The notes: generated by a model from the letters alone, not told the origin. A DNA stretch of 64,000 nucleotides from Rhizodiscina lignyota (GCA_010015805.1 ML978121.1:2046001-2110000); one strand, 5' to 3'; shown: positions 10,168 through 22,973, counted from the stretch's first letter. Translations and numbers: made by a program.

Positions 10168-12190
10168 ATGGCTCGCCCCGCCATCACCGTCGACTTCCTC
10201 TCGAGCGACACGCTGTTCGAGCGCGAGGTGCTCAAGCTCTCCGACGGCGAAACCGAGGATGATCTCAACCAGCGCGTCGTCCAGTCCGCCCAGGACGTCG
10301 GCTTGTCCGACCTCGAGATTGCTCATACCTTGGGACCTGCCATTAATCCGTTCCCTGCGCCGACCGCGCCGTCGAGTATTTCCACCACCGCGATCCACAG
10401 TCCGAACTCGAGGGGGAGCTTGAATACGAACTCCACCGCACCCACGTCCAGCCATTCCATCAGCTCCGGGGAGCCGAGGCAGAGCCTGCACAGGCCGTCA
10501 CACCACAAAAACATATCGATATCGAGTTTGTTTGGTCCGTTGAAAGGGAAAGAGTTTTCTCCGCCGTCGTTGGAGAGCATACCCATCACGCTCCCAGAGG
10601 CACACTCGCCCAGGAGAACAAAGCCCCACTTTCTTGTTCGCGACATCGAGATACGCTTGGCACATGGAAAAGGACTGAAGAAGCTGTCGAAAGTATTCAG
10701 AAAAGACTCTATGCACGAGCATATACCATGGCAAATGGAGCCGACTCCAGAAGCATCACCTACCGTCTCAGCTATGAAGCCCATCGGCAGCGGTATTCGC
10801 ACCGGCGTTGCCGGGCAAATATCAATAAAAGAGGAGGATGCACCTGTTATCACGGAGAGGAGGCTCTTCTCTAGCAGACCGCCTTCAATCAACACTGAGG
10901 CTGGCGAGCGACTTGGCTTCAGAGCAAGGTCGAGCAAATTTCTCGGAAAGAAGATGAACAGAAGAAGCGTAACTGGACCAATTGACATTGCGAACGGTCG
11001 GCACGCCTGGTCTTCTCTCGAGCTAAGCGTTGAACCCGAGACACCTCTGACGCCTCTGACACCGCTGTCATCGATGGAAGACGAATCGGAAATAGACGGA
11101 GCTAGCACAACTCTGCAAGCAATGCTCGCCTCCTCACCATTCGAATCGCCAGAACCATTGAGACAAGAGATGAAAGATGCAATGAAAACTCGGTCATTCA
11201 TCACCGTCCAAGCATTGAATCGAGGCGAGCTCCGACGACTAAAAGCATTTCGGAACAAGCAACTGCTCGCACTGGCCACTCTACACGAAGTGGAGCGGAA
11301 CAAAATGCTCAGCATATACGAGCAACAGAAGGAACTCATCGACGCAAAGGTATTTATACCCCAAATTTCTGTTTTGTTCCCCCCGGATCCTCCCCCAGAG
11401 GGCCCAGAACCATATGCTTGTTTCTGTGTGGGGAACCCGACATTCTCCGCACGAATCCTCATGTGCACCCCTTGCTCGGCCTTCCTTCCTACCACTCAAC
11501 CCTTGCTCACTCAGCATTCTCATTATCGTCTTCCTGCGCAATGCTAACAAAGCCGTCGGATAGTACCGCCAAGCGCTCACGCATCTCGTCGAGGACCGCC
11601 AAGTACTCGCGGAGCTCGACCTGCTCGCTGCGCTCGACGACCGGCTGAAGAAGGAGCAGGGTAAGCTGCGCCACATGGAGGCGTACTGCTCGCCGTCATC
11701 CGGTCGCAAGATCACGAGCCAGAATCTTGCGATGCTGGAGCAGCAAAGGCAGCTGGTCGAGCAGCTGCAGAGCGACAAGTACCGCCAGGATAGCTCGAAC
11801 CACCTGCGGGAGAAGCAGGATGTTGATAAGGCGAGGCTGCCGAAGCAGCAGGAACTCGAGCTGGCGGAGCTGAATGGAAAGAGGAGCAAGGCGTTGGCTC
11901 AGCGGGAAGAGGTTGAGATGGCTGAAGTGAGAAGCCTTAATTTGATTGTACGAAGGAGGAGGGACGCCAGCGTCGCGAGGAGTAATCTAAGATTCGAGGT
12001 GTGGAGAAGAAACGTCGAAGAGGAGAAAGGAAAGATTCCCGGCGGCCTACCGTATCTGCGACCGGAAGAAGTCTGGGATGCGTTCTGGATGGTCGACGTG
12101 CCGTTGAAGAGCGCCTTGGATGACGTCTTGCCACCGGAAGAGGCGCACCACAGCCACCAGCGCAAAAATGCGCTGGGCGCGAAGCAATAA
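10168..12190 (+). CDS. Hypothetical fungal protein: Ser/Pro-rich N-terminal half, coiled-coil C-terminal half
   Basis: Two exons, 10168-11349 and 11564-12190, with a 214-nt intron carrying a GCTAAC branch at 11543; 602 aa. Residues 1-60 (MARPAITVDFLSSDTLFERE...) are conserved-looking and acidic. About 60-330 is low complexity, Ser/Pro/Thr-rich, with a triple TPLTPLTPLSS. From about 350 to 520 the sequence is strongly helical and charged (RRLKAFRNKQLLALATLHEVER, then EQQRQLVEQLQSDKY and a long Lys/Glu/Arg run), a probable coiled coil. Near the C-terminus lies a tryptophan-rich patch (PEEVWDAFWMVDVP). No enzymatic motif is seen. The architecture suggests a scaffold or cytoskeletal adaptor, but that is inference. 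Confidence 0.8.
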
Positions 12191-13192
12191 CATTGGGACA
12201 CGGGCGGGGCTGACGAAGTAAAGAGTTGGTACCTTCGGGTTTCTCTGGTCAGAGGAGAGCAGAGTAATGGAGGACATACTATGATTCATGGAAGTACGGC
12301 AACAGTTTTCTCACACACACGTTTTGGCGGCAGGCATATCTTTGGAGCCTTTTTGGAGTTTTGAGCGTTGAAGCCTCTTGGACAAGCGGGCACGCGCCGA
12401 CAGTACGCGTATTGTTTTTTTTGTATTTTCGAAAGGCCATGGGCCTTTTTGGTGTTCCAGATACCCCCCCTTCTGTTTCATTTGGTATATATTGATGATC
12501 AGGGATTTTGGTGGGCGGGTTGGGTGGCATAGTTACGTGTGCGGATTTGGACGACGGATGGGCCGAGGGAGGGCTTTGTGCATACAACCTTAGGATATGG
12601 GCTTACATAATGAGAGACCCGAGTGGAAATGGAAACGGATGTGTTGAATGGCTTGTGCGATCTCCTCGGAATATAAAAGGCGCCATGTTAACCAGGTACC
12701 GTTACGCCGCGTGAGCAAATCCGATGCCGCATTCGTGCCGCATCCTCAATTTGCGTAGGTACGGCGCGTCTCCCATTTCTTTCTACTTCACTTCTATGCT
12801 CATGATTGTGAAGAGAGTATTTGCTTCTAATAGACCGCTAATTTGCTCGCTTGAGCCAATGATGTTCTGGTGAAAGGGCGCAAAACGACGGCATAATGTG
12901 AACGGCTTCGGTTGGCATTCAGTCACTGTTGAGATGTACAACGAGACCCTCATGTGTCATCATACGCTGGCTATTTGAAACGTGCTCTTTTGTGCAATTG
13001 TTTCATAAGCGATAAAAGGTTAAGTAGATCACATCTTTCCATTGGCCTCGGAGCCAGCCCAACAATCTTTCAAACATCTCAAAGCTTTACCTTCAAAGTC
13101 AGTGCTATCTTCAGTGTTTGAAATCAAACCTTCTTCAATGTATAAAGTCTGCTAACACTCTTCAAGCTTGCCATAATTGCTCCGCAATCCAC
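12191..13192. other. Intergenic region
   Basis: 3' flank of the coiled-coil gene and promoter of the next. A T-rich stretch is at 12414-12428. No gene or RNA recognised. Confidence 0.55.
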
Positions 13193-13555
13193 ATGGCGAT
13201 CCTCTTTGACGGAGCCGACTTCGAAGCCGATGCGCCAGAAATCAAGCAGAGAATGACGGCCATCGAAACCTTCATCAAGGGAATGTCCGAAAACCGCAAA
13301 GTACGCCGATTTGCCTTCGATCAGGAAAAGTACGAGGCCGAGTCGGACTCGGAGGGCTGCGACAGAGGAACGACATGCGTGGTCATGAGGAACTGGCATG
13401 GAGTCTCGAACCGTGGCCAATGGATTACTTGCGTGTTGATATGGAACGGCTATATCGATAATAAGGGGGAATGGCATCCTGAAGAACCTTACCGAGTTTA
13501 CCAAGTGTTCGCTGATGGAGCTGCACGTCAGTGTCGACGGAAGAAGGAGATCTGA
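13193..13555 (+). CDS. Hypothetical 120-aa protein
   Basis: Single exon. The ATG at 13193 (MAILFDGADFEAD) is the first ATG in frame; the frame upstream has no ATG. The protein is acidic in the first half (DQEKYEAESDSEGCD) and then has a compact Trp/Cys-containing part (CVVMRNWHGVSNRGQW, CVLIWNGYIDN) ending in a basic tail (RQCRRKKEI). No signal peptide or membrane segment. Even codon quality over the whole frame supports it as real, but I recognise no family. Possibly a lineage-specific gene. Confidence 0.5.
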   Translation: MAILFDGADFEADAPEIKQRMTAIETFIKGMSENRKVRRFAFDQEKYEAESDSEGCDRGTTCVVMRNWHGVSNRGQWITCVLIWNGYIDNKGEWHPEEPYRVYQVFADGAARQCRRKKEI

Positions 13556-13841
13556 GAGACCTTTTGGCTTGAATCGATGGAGGCAAATTGGTCTCTTTTA
13601 TTGCTTAACCGGAACTCGGGATTTCAAGTACAGGGACAAAAGGCGACAGTTGGAGATTTTAATGCTGAATTTATAGATCGGGGTATCTCAATGGACCCAA
13701 AAGTCCTGGCTGTTCTATCTTTCGAGCCTTCAACCAAATGACGACTCCAAAATGCTATCTGGGGTATCGAGCATGAAACTCAAAGCGTATAATGTAACGA
13801 AAACAAGCATGTAGTTTAACTTGTACCACTGCCTGGACCTT

Positions 13842-15425
13842 CTAACTTCCCGTCCCCCCACCCTCCTGCTCTTTTCCTCTGTCAGGATCCCGGGCATGCT
13901 GTCTTTCTTTCCATGCCCGCAATGCCTGCTCTCGCTGAGCAGCTCTCTCCTTTGCGGCCTTCTCTTTGTTTCTTTGAGCCACGTCTCGCCAGGGATCGAG
14001 GCTGAGGTCCGTCTCGTAGTCACTCAGCGTACTCCGAGGAAAGTCAAAGTCGCTCAGGAACATGCTGGTATGCGGCGTTGTTTCATGTCCAAGGCCGACA
14101 GAGACATCCGGAAGCCTTGCCTTGGCTTTACCTGAGGCCTCTGCTGGAGAAGCTCTCTCCTCTTCTTCTGCACCAACATCTGCCGTATCTCGAAGATATA
14201 CTCGCGGCTTTCGTGCTTGAATTTCCCTCTCTCTTTGGGCTGCTTTCGCCTGGGCTGCCTTCTCCTTGTTCCTCCGAGCCTCGTCTCGAAACGGATCGAG
14301 GCTCAGAAACGTCGACGGGTCTTCGCTCAGCATGCTCTCTGGGAAGTCGAAGCCGCTGAACGACAAGCTCGTGTGCGAAGTCGCCGTTTCTTCATCGCCG
14401 ATGGACACGTCCAGGAGTCGTGCTTTGCCCTTACTGGAACCCACGGTCTCGCCTGTTGGTGAGAATTCCTCTTCCTGGCGCCGCGGGGGCAGATCCTGCA
14501 TTTCATATTCGACGTGTTCGTCCTCCGGGATCCCTTTCAGCAAGGCATGTGCCAAGGTCTTGATGCGATCCTGGGCACTCATGTCAGAAGCCGCCCTGAT
14601 CCGTCGTTGAGGGGAAGCAGCAGGCGCAGGTGCAGCAGGGAGATTGTCCACATCTGTAGGTCTGCGATTGCGCGATTTGAACGGAACTTCATCTTCGACG
14701 GGTCTCATCTCTGTGCGTTCCATTTCGTGATGCGTCATATTCGGCAATGCTTCTGCAGATCGAGATCGGTACCTGGCTACTGCATACCTGGCTGCAACAG
14801 CGCTGGCAGATTCGTCAGGGCCCAATGAACTTGCTGGAACCGCGGCGGCAGAAACTTCACTCCGAAATCCTATTGAAGATCTTAAGCCTCGACGGTGCCA
14901 CTCCTCTAGCATTCGTCGCTTGGCCGGAGTCATATGCCCGATGATCGGATCGTGGTTATCCTGCTTGTGGTCGACGCCCCTCGTGATGGTCGAGAACGGC
15001 ACCTGTGGTTTGGTGCCAGAGAGGTCGATTGCGCTGCCGCCTCGTCTCCGTGGAAGTCCAGGTAGATTTAAGTCGAACTCGGGATCAAGCTCCGAAGACA
15101 CCCTCGGGGTCCCATGCCATATCTGATTCTGGCGTGCCGCGTACGCCTCGGCATCTCTTTTCCTCAGGCGGTCGAGCTCCTCAATTAGCAACCGCTCCCG
15201 CTCCTCTCTTACTTTCTCGACAATCTCTTGCGCGCGCCTTTCTTTCCGCTGCTTTAGGTACCGCCAGCAGAGGTAGATTAAGGCAGTGAAAAGAAAGGTC
15301 CCCACGGTAGCTCCAACACCGATGCCGGCTTTGTCTGCTTTAGACAGACCTTGACCCCCTTGGATGCCCTTAACGACTTGGTCGAAGGTTTCGCGCTGCC
15401 GGATGGATGGTGGAAGCGGCGCCAT
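13842..15425 (-). CDS. Single-pass membrane protein with a C-terminal tandem duplication
   Basis: Single exon, 527 aa, ATG at 15425. Residues about 34-56 (IGVGATVGTFLFTALIYLCW) form one membrane segment without a preceding cleavable signal, followed at once by a basic, coiled-coil-like stretch (RYLKQRKERRAQEIVEKV). The middle is disordered and rich in Arg/Ser/Pro. The last about 160 residues are two copies of a module of roughly 75 residues: (K/A)ARL(L/P)DVS, then TSHTSLSFSGFDFPES or TPHTSMFLSDFDFPRS, then LSLDP(F/W)RD, then NKEKAA....AAQRE. Likely a membrane-anchored cytoplasmic adaptor of unknown role. No known domain was recognised. Confidence 0.75.
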   Translation of the reverse strand: MAPLPPSIRQRETFDQVVKGIQGGQGLSKADKAGIGVGATVGTFLFTALIYLCWRYLKQRKERRAQEIVEKVREERERLLIEELDRLRKRDAEAYAARQNQIWHGTPRVSSELDPEFDLNLPGLPRRRGGSAIDLSGTKPQVPFSTITRGVDHKQDNHDPIIGHMTPAKRRMLEEWHRRGLRSSIGFRSEVSAAAVPASSLGPDESASAVAARYAVARYRSRSAEALPNMTHHEMERTEMRPVEDEVPFKSRNRRPTDVDNLPAAPAPAASPQRRIRAASDMSAQDRIKTLAHALLKGIPEDEHVEYEMQDLPPRRQEEEFSPTGETVGSSKGKARLLDVSIGDEETATSHTSLSFSGFDFPESMLSEDPSTFLSLDPFRDEARRNKEKAAQAKAAQREREIQARKPRVYLRDTADVGAEEEERASPAEASGKAKARLPDVSVGLGHETTPHTSMFLSDFDFPRSTLSDYETDLSLDPWRDVAQRNKEKAAKERAAQREQALRAWKERQHARDPDRGKEQEGGGTGS

Positions 15426-16842
15426 GGTCTTTAACTTGATATGTATGACGAAGTTTCAAAAAGCGCGGTAAGGTTGAGATGTGAGTGAGAGGGAGAAGTG
15501 ATGGATCGCAAGCCGCGGATGAAGTGTGAGGAGTGATATGAAGACCAGAAACGAGTGGATGCGGCAGGCCGATGGAGAAGGTCGGTAGTTGGGGGCGTGC
15601 TCCCTTCTTATACTTGTCAGGTGGTACAAACGGTATATAGGCGCTTATGAGTTCCGAGTAGATCGTAGATTCGATCAGTCACATGAGGCTCAAACCGACG
15701 TCGTGGCCCGATCCTTGCCGTGGCAAGGCGGGAATTATGCGAGATCTCAGTGTCGTAATAGGCCAAAGGTATTTGCTACCTCTTTTTGTGGCTGATAGAG
15801 AAGCCTTGGAAAGAAGTAATCGTTTGCGTGATGTGATGGAGTTGACGATATCGACTGCCGGCACACTGCCTTGTCGCCAATGGAGGGCTCTGAGTTAACG
15901 CTAACTGTGTATGACGGATTATCGCTCTTTCTGAATGGTTTGAGTTAATATTCAATCGTAAGATCACGGAATTTGAGGCTGTTGAGTGTTTGCCGGTCAG
16001 GTTTACGAAAGTGTCCTTTGGGGGTGTGCAATTGTGATCGGAGATGCATGAAAGGCTGAGGCAAATAGGAGAATGTTGATAATTCGCACGGCCACCCAGT
16101 GAGATAATGGTCCGCATGACGACGAGCTTCCGGTTTTCGGAGTGTGCGAAAGCTGCTCCAAGTCATGTGCGGACGTCATTTCTCTATCAAAAAGAGAGCA
16201 CGGAGCAAAACGATCTCCTGGATACCAATTTACTTTGACGCCTGCCTGAGGGAACGAAGTGGCATTCTGTATTGTGCCCCATTCAACATCATTGTCCACA
16301 GGATCGCCTGATGGATAGCTGTCATATATTTATAAAGTCAGTCCTGCGTTTGCTCCTTGCCACGACTTCGATGATGACGATGGTCACAAACAGCAAACGA
16401 CCACACGTCAGACGTGACTTCTGATCTCGCCCAAGTCATGTAAACTGTTGGTGTTGCCAGTGACGTGCACCACATAGCTGGATTTCGGGAAGTTTGTTGG
16501 CAGCATGGTTGAGTAGGCTGGGGAGACACGCGGACATTGCGACCTTGCTGTCTGAGCATTATCATACTCTCGAAGAACTCTGAATCGTAAGAATGTCGAG
16601 TCACACAGCATATGTGGACTGAGAAACGCAATTGCGCCCTCACCTTGTGTGGCAACAAGTATACAAGAGGGCTGGACCACATTGCCGCTGCGCATCCCAA
16701 GACGTTCTGTAAGAAGTGGAAATGAAAAGGAAAGTATCTCAAGACGGCGTGCCAATGAGAGGAAATAAAAGATACTTAGCAAGTAGAAATCTCTGTGCTA
16801 AATCGAAACTTTTGAAACTACACTAGTTATGTACGGGTATCA
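15426..16842. other. Intergenic region upstream of the single-TM gene
   Basis: Upstream of the single-TM gene, with TATA-like ATATA runs near 15632-15640, and the 3' flank of TOK1 on the far side. Short frames only. A tract with many stop codons lies at 15900-16800. Confidence 0.55.
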
Positions 16843-19272
16843 TCACTGTTCTTTCTTTTCCGCCTCGCCGGTTGCTTTTTCCTTCTCTGCCATGTACTCC
16901 TTCAGCTGCTTCATACTAATTGGCGGTGGCCTGCCCTTCGCACCTCCCCTCAAGCTCTTCAACTCCGTCTCCAGCACAACACTCACTCGCTCGAGAATCC
17001 ATTCTGATTCAGTTTTACTAGCCATGAGAGGGCTCCTGGGACCCAGCCAGCTCCATTTCGCTGCACACACCCCAGGCAGATCTTCATCACTCGCAGGCGG
17101 TGTGCCTGGGTCTCGAACTTGCCCACCAGCATTGCCAATTTCCTCTCCGCGACGCTTCGCTGGCTTACCTGGAGGCCTTCGGTGAAAGTCTGGATCATCC
17201 TCATCTTGGCCGATAAGCATGAGGAAGTATGCCCATTCAGCATAACTGTACTGCTTTGGTGGTGATTTATTGACGTCGCGCATAAGATTTCGCAACTCGC
17301 GGGCAAGGAGGTAGTGGTAAAAGTGTGTATCCGCTTCAGTCGGATCACCTGCCTCTTCGGCTTCTTCTGTTTCGTGGAGTTCCTCTTCTTCGAGGTGCTG
17401 TGTCATGCGGTCGAGGGCTGAGGTCTGGATGCGGTTCCGGCGTTTTCTGCCCTCTTTGTCATCCTCTTGAGAACTGTAAAAGAGGAAGCCAGGAGGTCTA
17501 TCGACTCGGAAGTCCTCGGTATGAAACAACCTTGCTTTGGCATTTTTGGCGGTGGTTTTGATGCCTGCGCGTATGCCATGTTCGCCTGGTAGAATCGTAA
17601 TGGAGGCAGCCCAAATGGTGACATCGCTGATGAGCTTGACTACAGTATCTCCCATGTTGCTGATGAGGATGGTGAGGGTAGGAATTGCGAGGAGTGACCA
17701 AAAGACGAAGAAGGGGCGTCCTGAGTTGGATGCAGGTTGGGCGTCGCCATAGCCAATGGTTAGAAGCGTGGTGTAGGAGAAGTAGAGCGAAACAAAGTAG
17801 CTCCAGCCTTGAGCTCGTTCGGAGTACATGAAAATCAAAGCGCCAATGAACCAGAGTCCGCATGCTGCGAGCGTAGAAGTGAGTAGCGACATCCAGCGAC
17901 GTCGACTCGAAGAGTCTGATTGAATTTTGCGCATGATGTTGAATTCTTGTTCTCGCCGTTCCGGCTCTGAGAGACCTGTCTGGCTGAAGCTCATTCTTCT
18001 GAAGTGACCAACTTTGATGGTTTCATTTTCCATGTTTACGGTGGACAAAACCCGCTCGCGGCGTTTTTCTGTCATACGCGCTTCCATTTTCGCTTTCGCA
18101 CGTTCCAGGACCAAAGTTCGGATTGACCCCACGACCAGACCAATGGTAACGATGCCTCCAACCGCGTAAGGGAATAGGAGGCCCCGGCCAAGATGAGTTG
18201 CGGGTGTAAAGTCGTCGCCGATGCCAATTGTGAGGAGAGTAAAGTCGGCCCAATAGACCGCATCAAGGTATTCCCAACCCTCAATAAAGGAGTATATGCA
18301 AGCACCGAGTAAAAGGTAGAGCATGAACATGATCGTTTGGATCATGAGCGTTCGCTGGCTGATGGTGAGCCTGAATTCTTTTCGGTAATGGCCCTTCCAG
18401 GCACCCCAGACTGTGCCGATCATGAGGCAAGAGATGATGAAGTAGAGGGCCGCAGCGATGATTCCGTAGTAGTAGGCTTGTGAAAGGGCGTGGGTTTCTG
18501 ATGGTTCGACGCGGAAAAGGTGGTGGGAACTAGCGACGGAGACAAGAGCAATGAGCATGAAGGAGGCGAGGAAGAAGCCGACGATCGTGATTGATTGCGC
18601 GACAGCAAATGGGATTCTGCGAGCCATGTTTAAGAGGAGAGCGAGGTTGGCGATGAGGGCGAGTGCGAGGGAGACTGAATTGACCGCAATGAGCCTTGTG
18701 ACATGAGTTAGCATCTGCATCCAAAAAAGTAATGGCGAAATATGAATGCAAGTTAGCGATGTTGGGAGAATCCCGGCAGACAGAATCCAATCCAGAGGAA
18801 ACAACAGTAGCGTCGATGGAGGTGTTTACACCTCGGGCTTTTGCTTGCGCCGAAGACTTAGTGAAAATGGGGTTGCGAAGCCTGGAACATTGTCCAATTC
18901 TTCGTCACTGTGGCTCTTCTCACCATGGAGGATCCTTAATATGCTGTCCCTTCGTCTCAGAGACTCCTTTGGGTACGTAAACTCGCCAGGACTGGACGAG
19001 CGCACAAATGCTAAACGAGTTGGCCATTGGCCCGAACGTTCCAGCAATAAGTGGGCATGCTGTGGATGCGAACCACCAGCGGCTTCAACATCCAAAAGTT
19101 AGCCAGCTGATCTGAATATTCAAATTCTCCATGACTCGATAATCAATCCGTACCTTGGATCGAGGAAGTTCTCCTCTTCCGCTTCCTCCTCTTCTTGTAG
19201 GTGTTGGTAGGGGTTGTGCTCGAGGTCTTTGGCTGCCTCATTAACAGGCGAATCTAGTCCAGGATCGTTCAT
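16843..19272 (-). CDS. TOK1: Outward-rectifying two-pore potassium channel, TOK1 family
   Basis: Three exons, 19272-19154, 19082-18924 and 18694-16843; introns of 71 and 229 nt; 709 aa. Plasma-membrane K+ channel with eight membrane segments and two pore loops. The selectivity filters are TIGIGD at 248-253 and TIGYGD at 405-410, the paired signature of fungal TOK channels. The N-terminal exons encode RWWFASTACPLIAGTFGPMA, a family signature, and the third exon resumes at LIAVNSVSLALALIANLALL. The large intron ends in GCTAAC...ACAAG, which restores the expected Trp-Leu-Ile junction. The cytoplasmic tail is acidic and charged. Yeast Tok1 is 691 aa, so the length fits. The start at 19272 gives the usual acidic N-terminus. 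Confidence 0.93.
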
Positions 19273-20739
19273 GGTGAGTTTGGTGTATTCTCAATGGACC
19301 AATTGAGGTCATGACCATGTATGAATGTGAAACGATCTTTCTGGAATGAATGGTCCCTTGATGAGGAGTTGTGGATGTGATAGAAGACCTTGCTTTCGGT
19401 GTCAAGAAGCAACAGGGCCAAGCAGACTAAGCACGCCAATGACGCAGTGGTCCCAAGGATTATGCAGGCGTGTGCGGGTGCCAATGCCGGGGTTTTTGGG
19501 TGAGTGTCCGCCGAGGATCGGTGTCCTTTTAGGACGCTGTGGGGAAAGGCGTGGTTGGGCTCCCCCCTTTTGGCTAGGATTCAGCTCCTTCCCGCTTCAC
19601 CGTCCACTTCGATCTATCTTGAAGACACAACGGCGATGCTACGACGCCAAACTCCTCCTTCCGAGCGCAGAACATAGCCAGAAACTCGACAGAGTCCCTG
19701 ATAAGATGCTGGGATCCTGTATGCTACTGTATTCTGCCGCCCTCCCGAGCCGACGAGACGATGGCCCCTAGTCTCTCACGCCTTCCGTGCACACGTAAAA
19801 CGTGGCGACTGTGACGAATTCGACGCGATGAAATGGCCAAAAAGCTGCAAAGGAAGCTCATGTCATCATGACTATGTCTCTGAATAACAGCGATGTACTG
19901 GAGCGACCACTGCAGTCAATGCCCGAGATTTTTCGGCCACGCCTCCTTGAAAACACCGATCGGTAACGATGGATGAAGGGCTCAGATGGCCCAAACGATC
20001 ACGATGGCTTTGCAGTAGGCCGACTCTTCATCGCAGTGCAGAAGCTCTACGTACTAGCCGGATCACTGCTGTCGTCAAGCCAGCCGAGCTCCAGTTATGA
20101 ACCCGTGCCCTGGCATCATGCTGCGGTGCCTGGAACAGGATAATAGCTTCATTTGCTACAATAGCATTCACGATATAATGAGCAATTCGAGTTCATGACG
20201 GCTAGCGAGCCCGAGGTTGACAACATTCGATGTATCTCTCGACGAATGCCCGAGTACAGCAGAACTGGTATCGACTAGTCTCATTTCAATTTGCGACCGA
20301 GACTTCCGGGCCACCTCCCTTCGAACCTGCGGCCGTATATTCACCAATATGATAAGGCGGCCGGTGCGATCTTCCTCTGGGAATAGACGGCGTGCTTGGC
20401 TTATATCGGAAAGACACAATACCGCGAGGGGACGGCGAGATGCATGCACAAGCATATCGCGAGAGGCGGCTGAGAATCCGATGGCAAGCTACCATCTCAA
20501 GAGATGACGCTGTGGTGAATGCATATTGTAGATGGGGGCGTGCCATCGAACCATGCTTGCTGATGACGTGGGCCAATGGCTCATTCGGCATGGTATTTTT
20601 CTTTTGCTACGCCTGTGGCATTGCAGAAAGAGCTTGGAGTTTGAGTACAAAGCTGCTTGGGGAACCCCTTGGTTTTTGATGAGGACGCGGACCTTCCAGG
20701 GAATTCGGAGCATTTGGGACCTGCCTCGGGGACTTGACC

Positions 20740-20800
20740 CTTGGACCTGGATCTTGGACCTGGATCTTGGACGACGCGGAACCTGGACCTCTGATATCTC
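20740..20800. repeat. Short tandem repeat, CTTGGACCTGGAT unit
   Basis: Two exact 13-nt copies followed by degenerate GGACCT/GGACGT copies up to about 20815. Local expansion in noncoding DNA. Confidence 0.55.
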
Positions 20801-22139
20801 CCTTGGACGTGGACTTGGTTCATACACCCCGAATTTCGATTAATTTTCCAGAATAACGCACCAGAGTTGCCTGTGATTTTGACTTTTGCATCCCTTGGAC
20901 CACGAGGATCCACCAGACGAATATACACCGTTCAAAATATAAGTTCCCTCAGCCAGGCAAGATGATTGGAGGCGAACGGGCAGCATTCTGAAAATTGGAC
21001 GTCGCCTATCCTTGCCCAACCGATAAAGCTTCACCGTATCTGCAGGACTCAATGTGCCAAGGGTACAGTGGAACTGCTCTGGCACCGGATGGTATTTCCA
21101 TATTTGTCCGTCAAGTGTTCATCGATAGAGCAGCATACGATTCGTGCTTGCCCACTCTGGACGAAGTCGTTCTCATTCCATACAGAACTGGCTTTACGCT
21201 TCCTTGACGCGTTCCGATGGCCTTGCTCAGTCACGACAGTCGGCTTTCTGGCCCTGTTGTGATTTGGCGATGCATCGCCGTAATTCCGTGTCCGTCTTTG
21301 GAACTGTTATTACCCGGGCCTTGCCGATTTGTTATATTTGTCGAAGACAGTTTCAGTTGCATTGTTCGAGCTTCCCCAGTGTTACCAATTGTAAATATCG
21401 CTACATGCGGAGCATGGTGAATCTTTACCACCGGTCTATATTATTGGGGGAAGATTCTGAGCTGCCTGTAAAATGCTTGAATGACCTGTCACCCAGACTC
21501 TGGTTCTAACAGTCTCGAATGGAACGGCTGGGGCAGGCTTCTGGACCGTTACGGAGTAGTGTTGAGAGCTATTGTCTTCAGCCCTGGAGGCCTATTCTGG
21601 ACACTGCAGCTCTTATTGCGAAGCTGTCGCATATTGGATTGGTCCAAATATAACCAGGCTTGGCAATCTCTGAACGTCGAAAGACGTGCAGCAGGTGACA
21701 TGGATGCCTCTCAATTGCCATGCAAGTGCTCGTAATGCAGCATGGCAATGCTTTCTTGCTCTTGCCCACTGTACCACCGAAAGCGGTACGGGAACGTTTA
21801 TGATGGTCAACCGCACGCTCTATGATAACCACGCTGCCGTTATCCCGGCGCTATTTCGGTAGTCGAAGCATCGAAGGGGCTCTCTCGGTGTAGCTGGCGT
21901 TCAGCGCATGGGACAGGACGAAGGCGAAGAAGTGTACGCTGAGTCCCCGATAACCTGCTGCAGTCGCGAAGCAGCGTTATCCAGTGTTGTCTCCGTATCG
22001 CGCCCTTCTGGACATAGTGCAAGGCGAGTCTATTTGACTCTCCGCGCTCTTCCATCCATCATGACAGCCCTGCCTGATCGATTATGGACGAAAAATTGTC
22101 GCAAGGTGTGGTATAGAAATTTTCCAACGGCTCTTGTAA

Positions 22140-22180
22140 GGTTCCACTTGCTGGGTTCCACTTGCTGGGTTCCACGCTGC
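22140..22180. repeat. Short tandem repeat, GGTTCCACTTGCTG unit
   Basis: About two and a half head-to-tail copies of a 14-nt unit in the gene-poor region. Confidence 0.6.
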
Positions 22181-22814
22181 CAGGGACGGTGTTGAGATAT
22201 AGCCTTCATCTTTTTTGTGGTCTCCTGGGCCACCATCGCGGATATCAATCGCCTTTGGCCACTGATGCCTGCCATCTCTTCCAGATCTCTCAGGATGTGT
22301 CTGACCGGTATCTCTACCTGAAAGGCGAAGGCTTGCGGAGCCACCGCGCGTTGGGATGGCGTTTGTTGCTCCGTCGCTGCGGTGTACCCGTTCGAGATGT
22401 CTTCAAAGTAGATGTTCTCTTCAACGGTAGCTCTTGCGACGATCGGTCTAGCCTCGCATCTGGTGATAGAGTGTTTATTCTATCTGCGAGAAGTCGTATT
22501 CTTCGCTGCTTGCGATGACGTCGAAGGCTTTATTCGATTGCTGCCGCTTGCTCTTCTACCGGTTTGCTTTGAGGTTTCAAACATCTGGAGTTGGAGGCTC
22601 TGAACAAGCACAGGCTCTGTGGCGCCGTTTCAGATGCTTTGGCTGGGTAGATATCTCGACCTGTGCTACGATCTTTGGATGCTGGAAGGTCCTATTGCTT
22701 GCTGCCCTCTTCGCGGTCTATTTGGAACCTGCTTTGGATTGACGATGGTCTGCTTGCTGCTACCGGGGCTCTCCACCTGTTCGTCAACCGCAATGAGCAA
22801 GGCGAAGTAACTTA

Positions 22815-22973
22815 CTATGTCTCCTCTTCTGGCAGCAATGATCGGTGGATGCCGATCACGATGATGCCGGATTCCGGCTCCTCTTCCGTCTCCTCCTCGC
22901 GCTCCTGGCGCCTCTCCGCACCAAAGCAATCCAACCTCTTCAATGCCTCCTCTACGGAGGCCCAAGTCGTCAT
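22815..22973 (-). CDS. Possible small ORF, 52 aa, strongly acidic/charged
   Basis: The ATG at 22973 sits in a good fungal context (A-rich CAAACAAA before it). The encoded peptide reads MTTWASVEEALKRLDC, then a Glu/Arg-rich helix, then SGIIVIGIHRSLLPEEET, which looks more protein-like than the surrounding frames. It ends at two consecutive stops (TAG TAA). It could be a short gene or the surviving 5' end of a longer one. No family recognised. Confidence 0.2.
   Translation of the reverse strand: MTTWASVEEALKRLDCFGAERRQEREEETEEEPESGIIVIGIHRSLLPEEET

Noticed and set aside
10323-11495. 390-codon open frame on the minus strand
   Set aside because: Antisense shadow of the coiled-coil gene, Ser-rich through complement of its codons.
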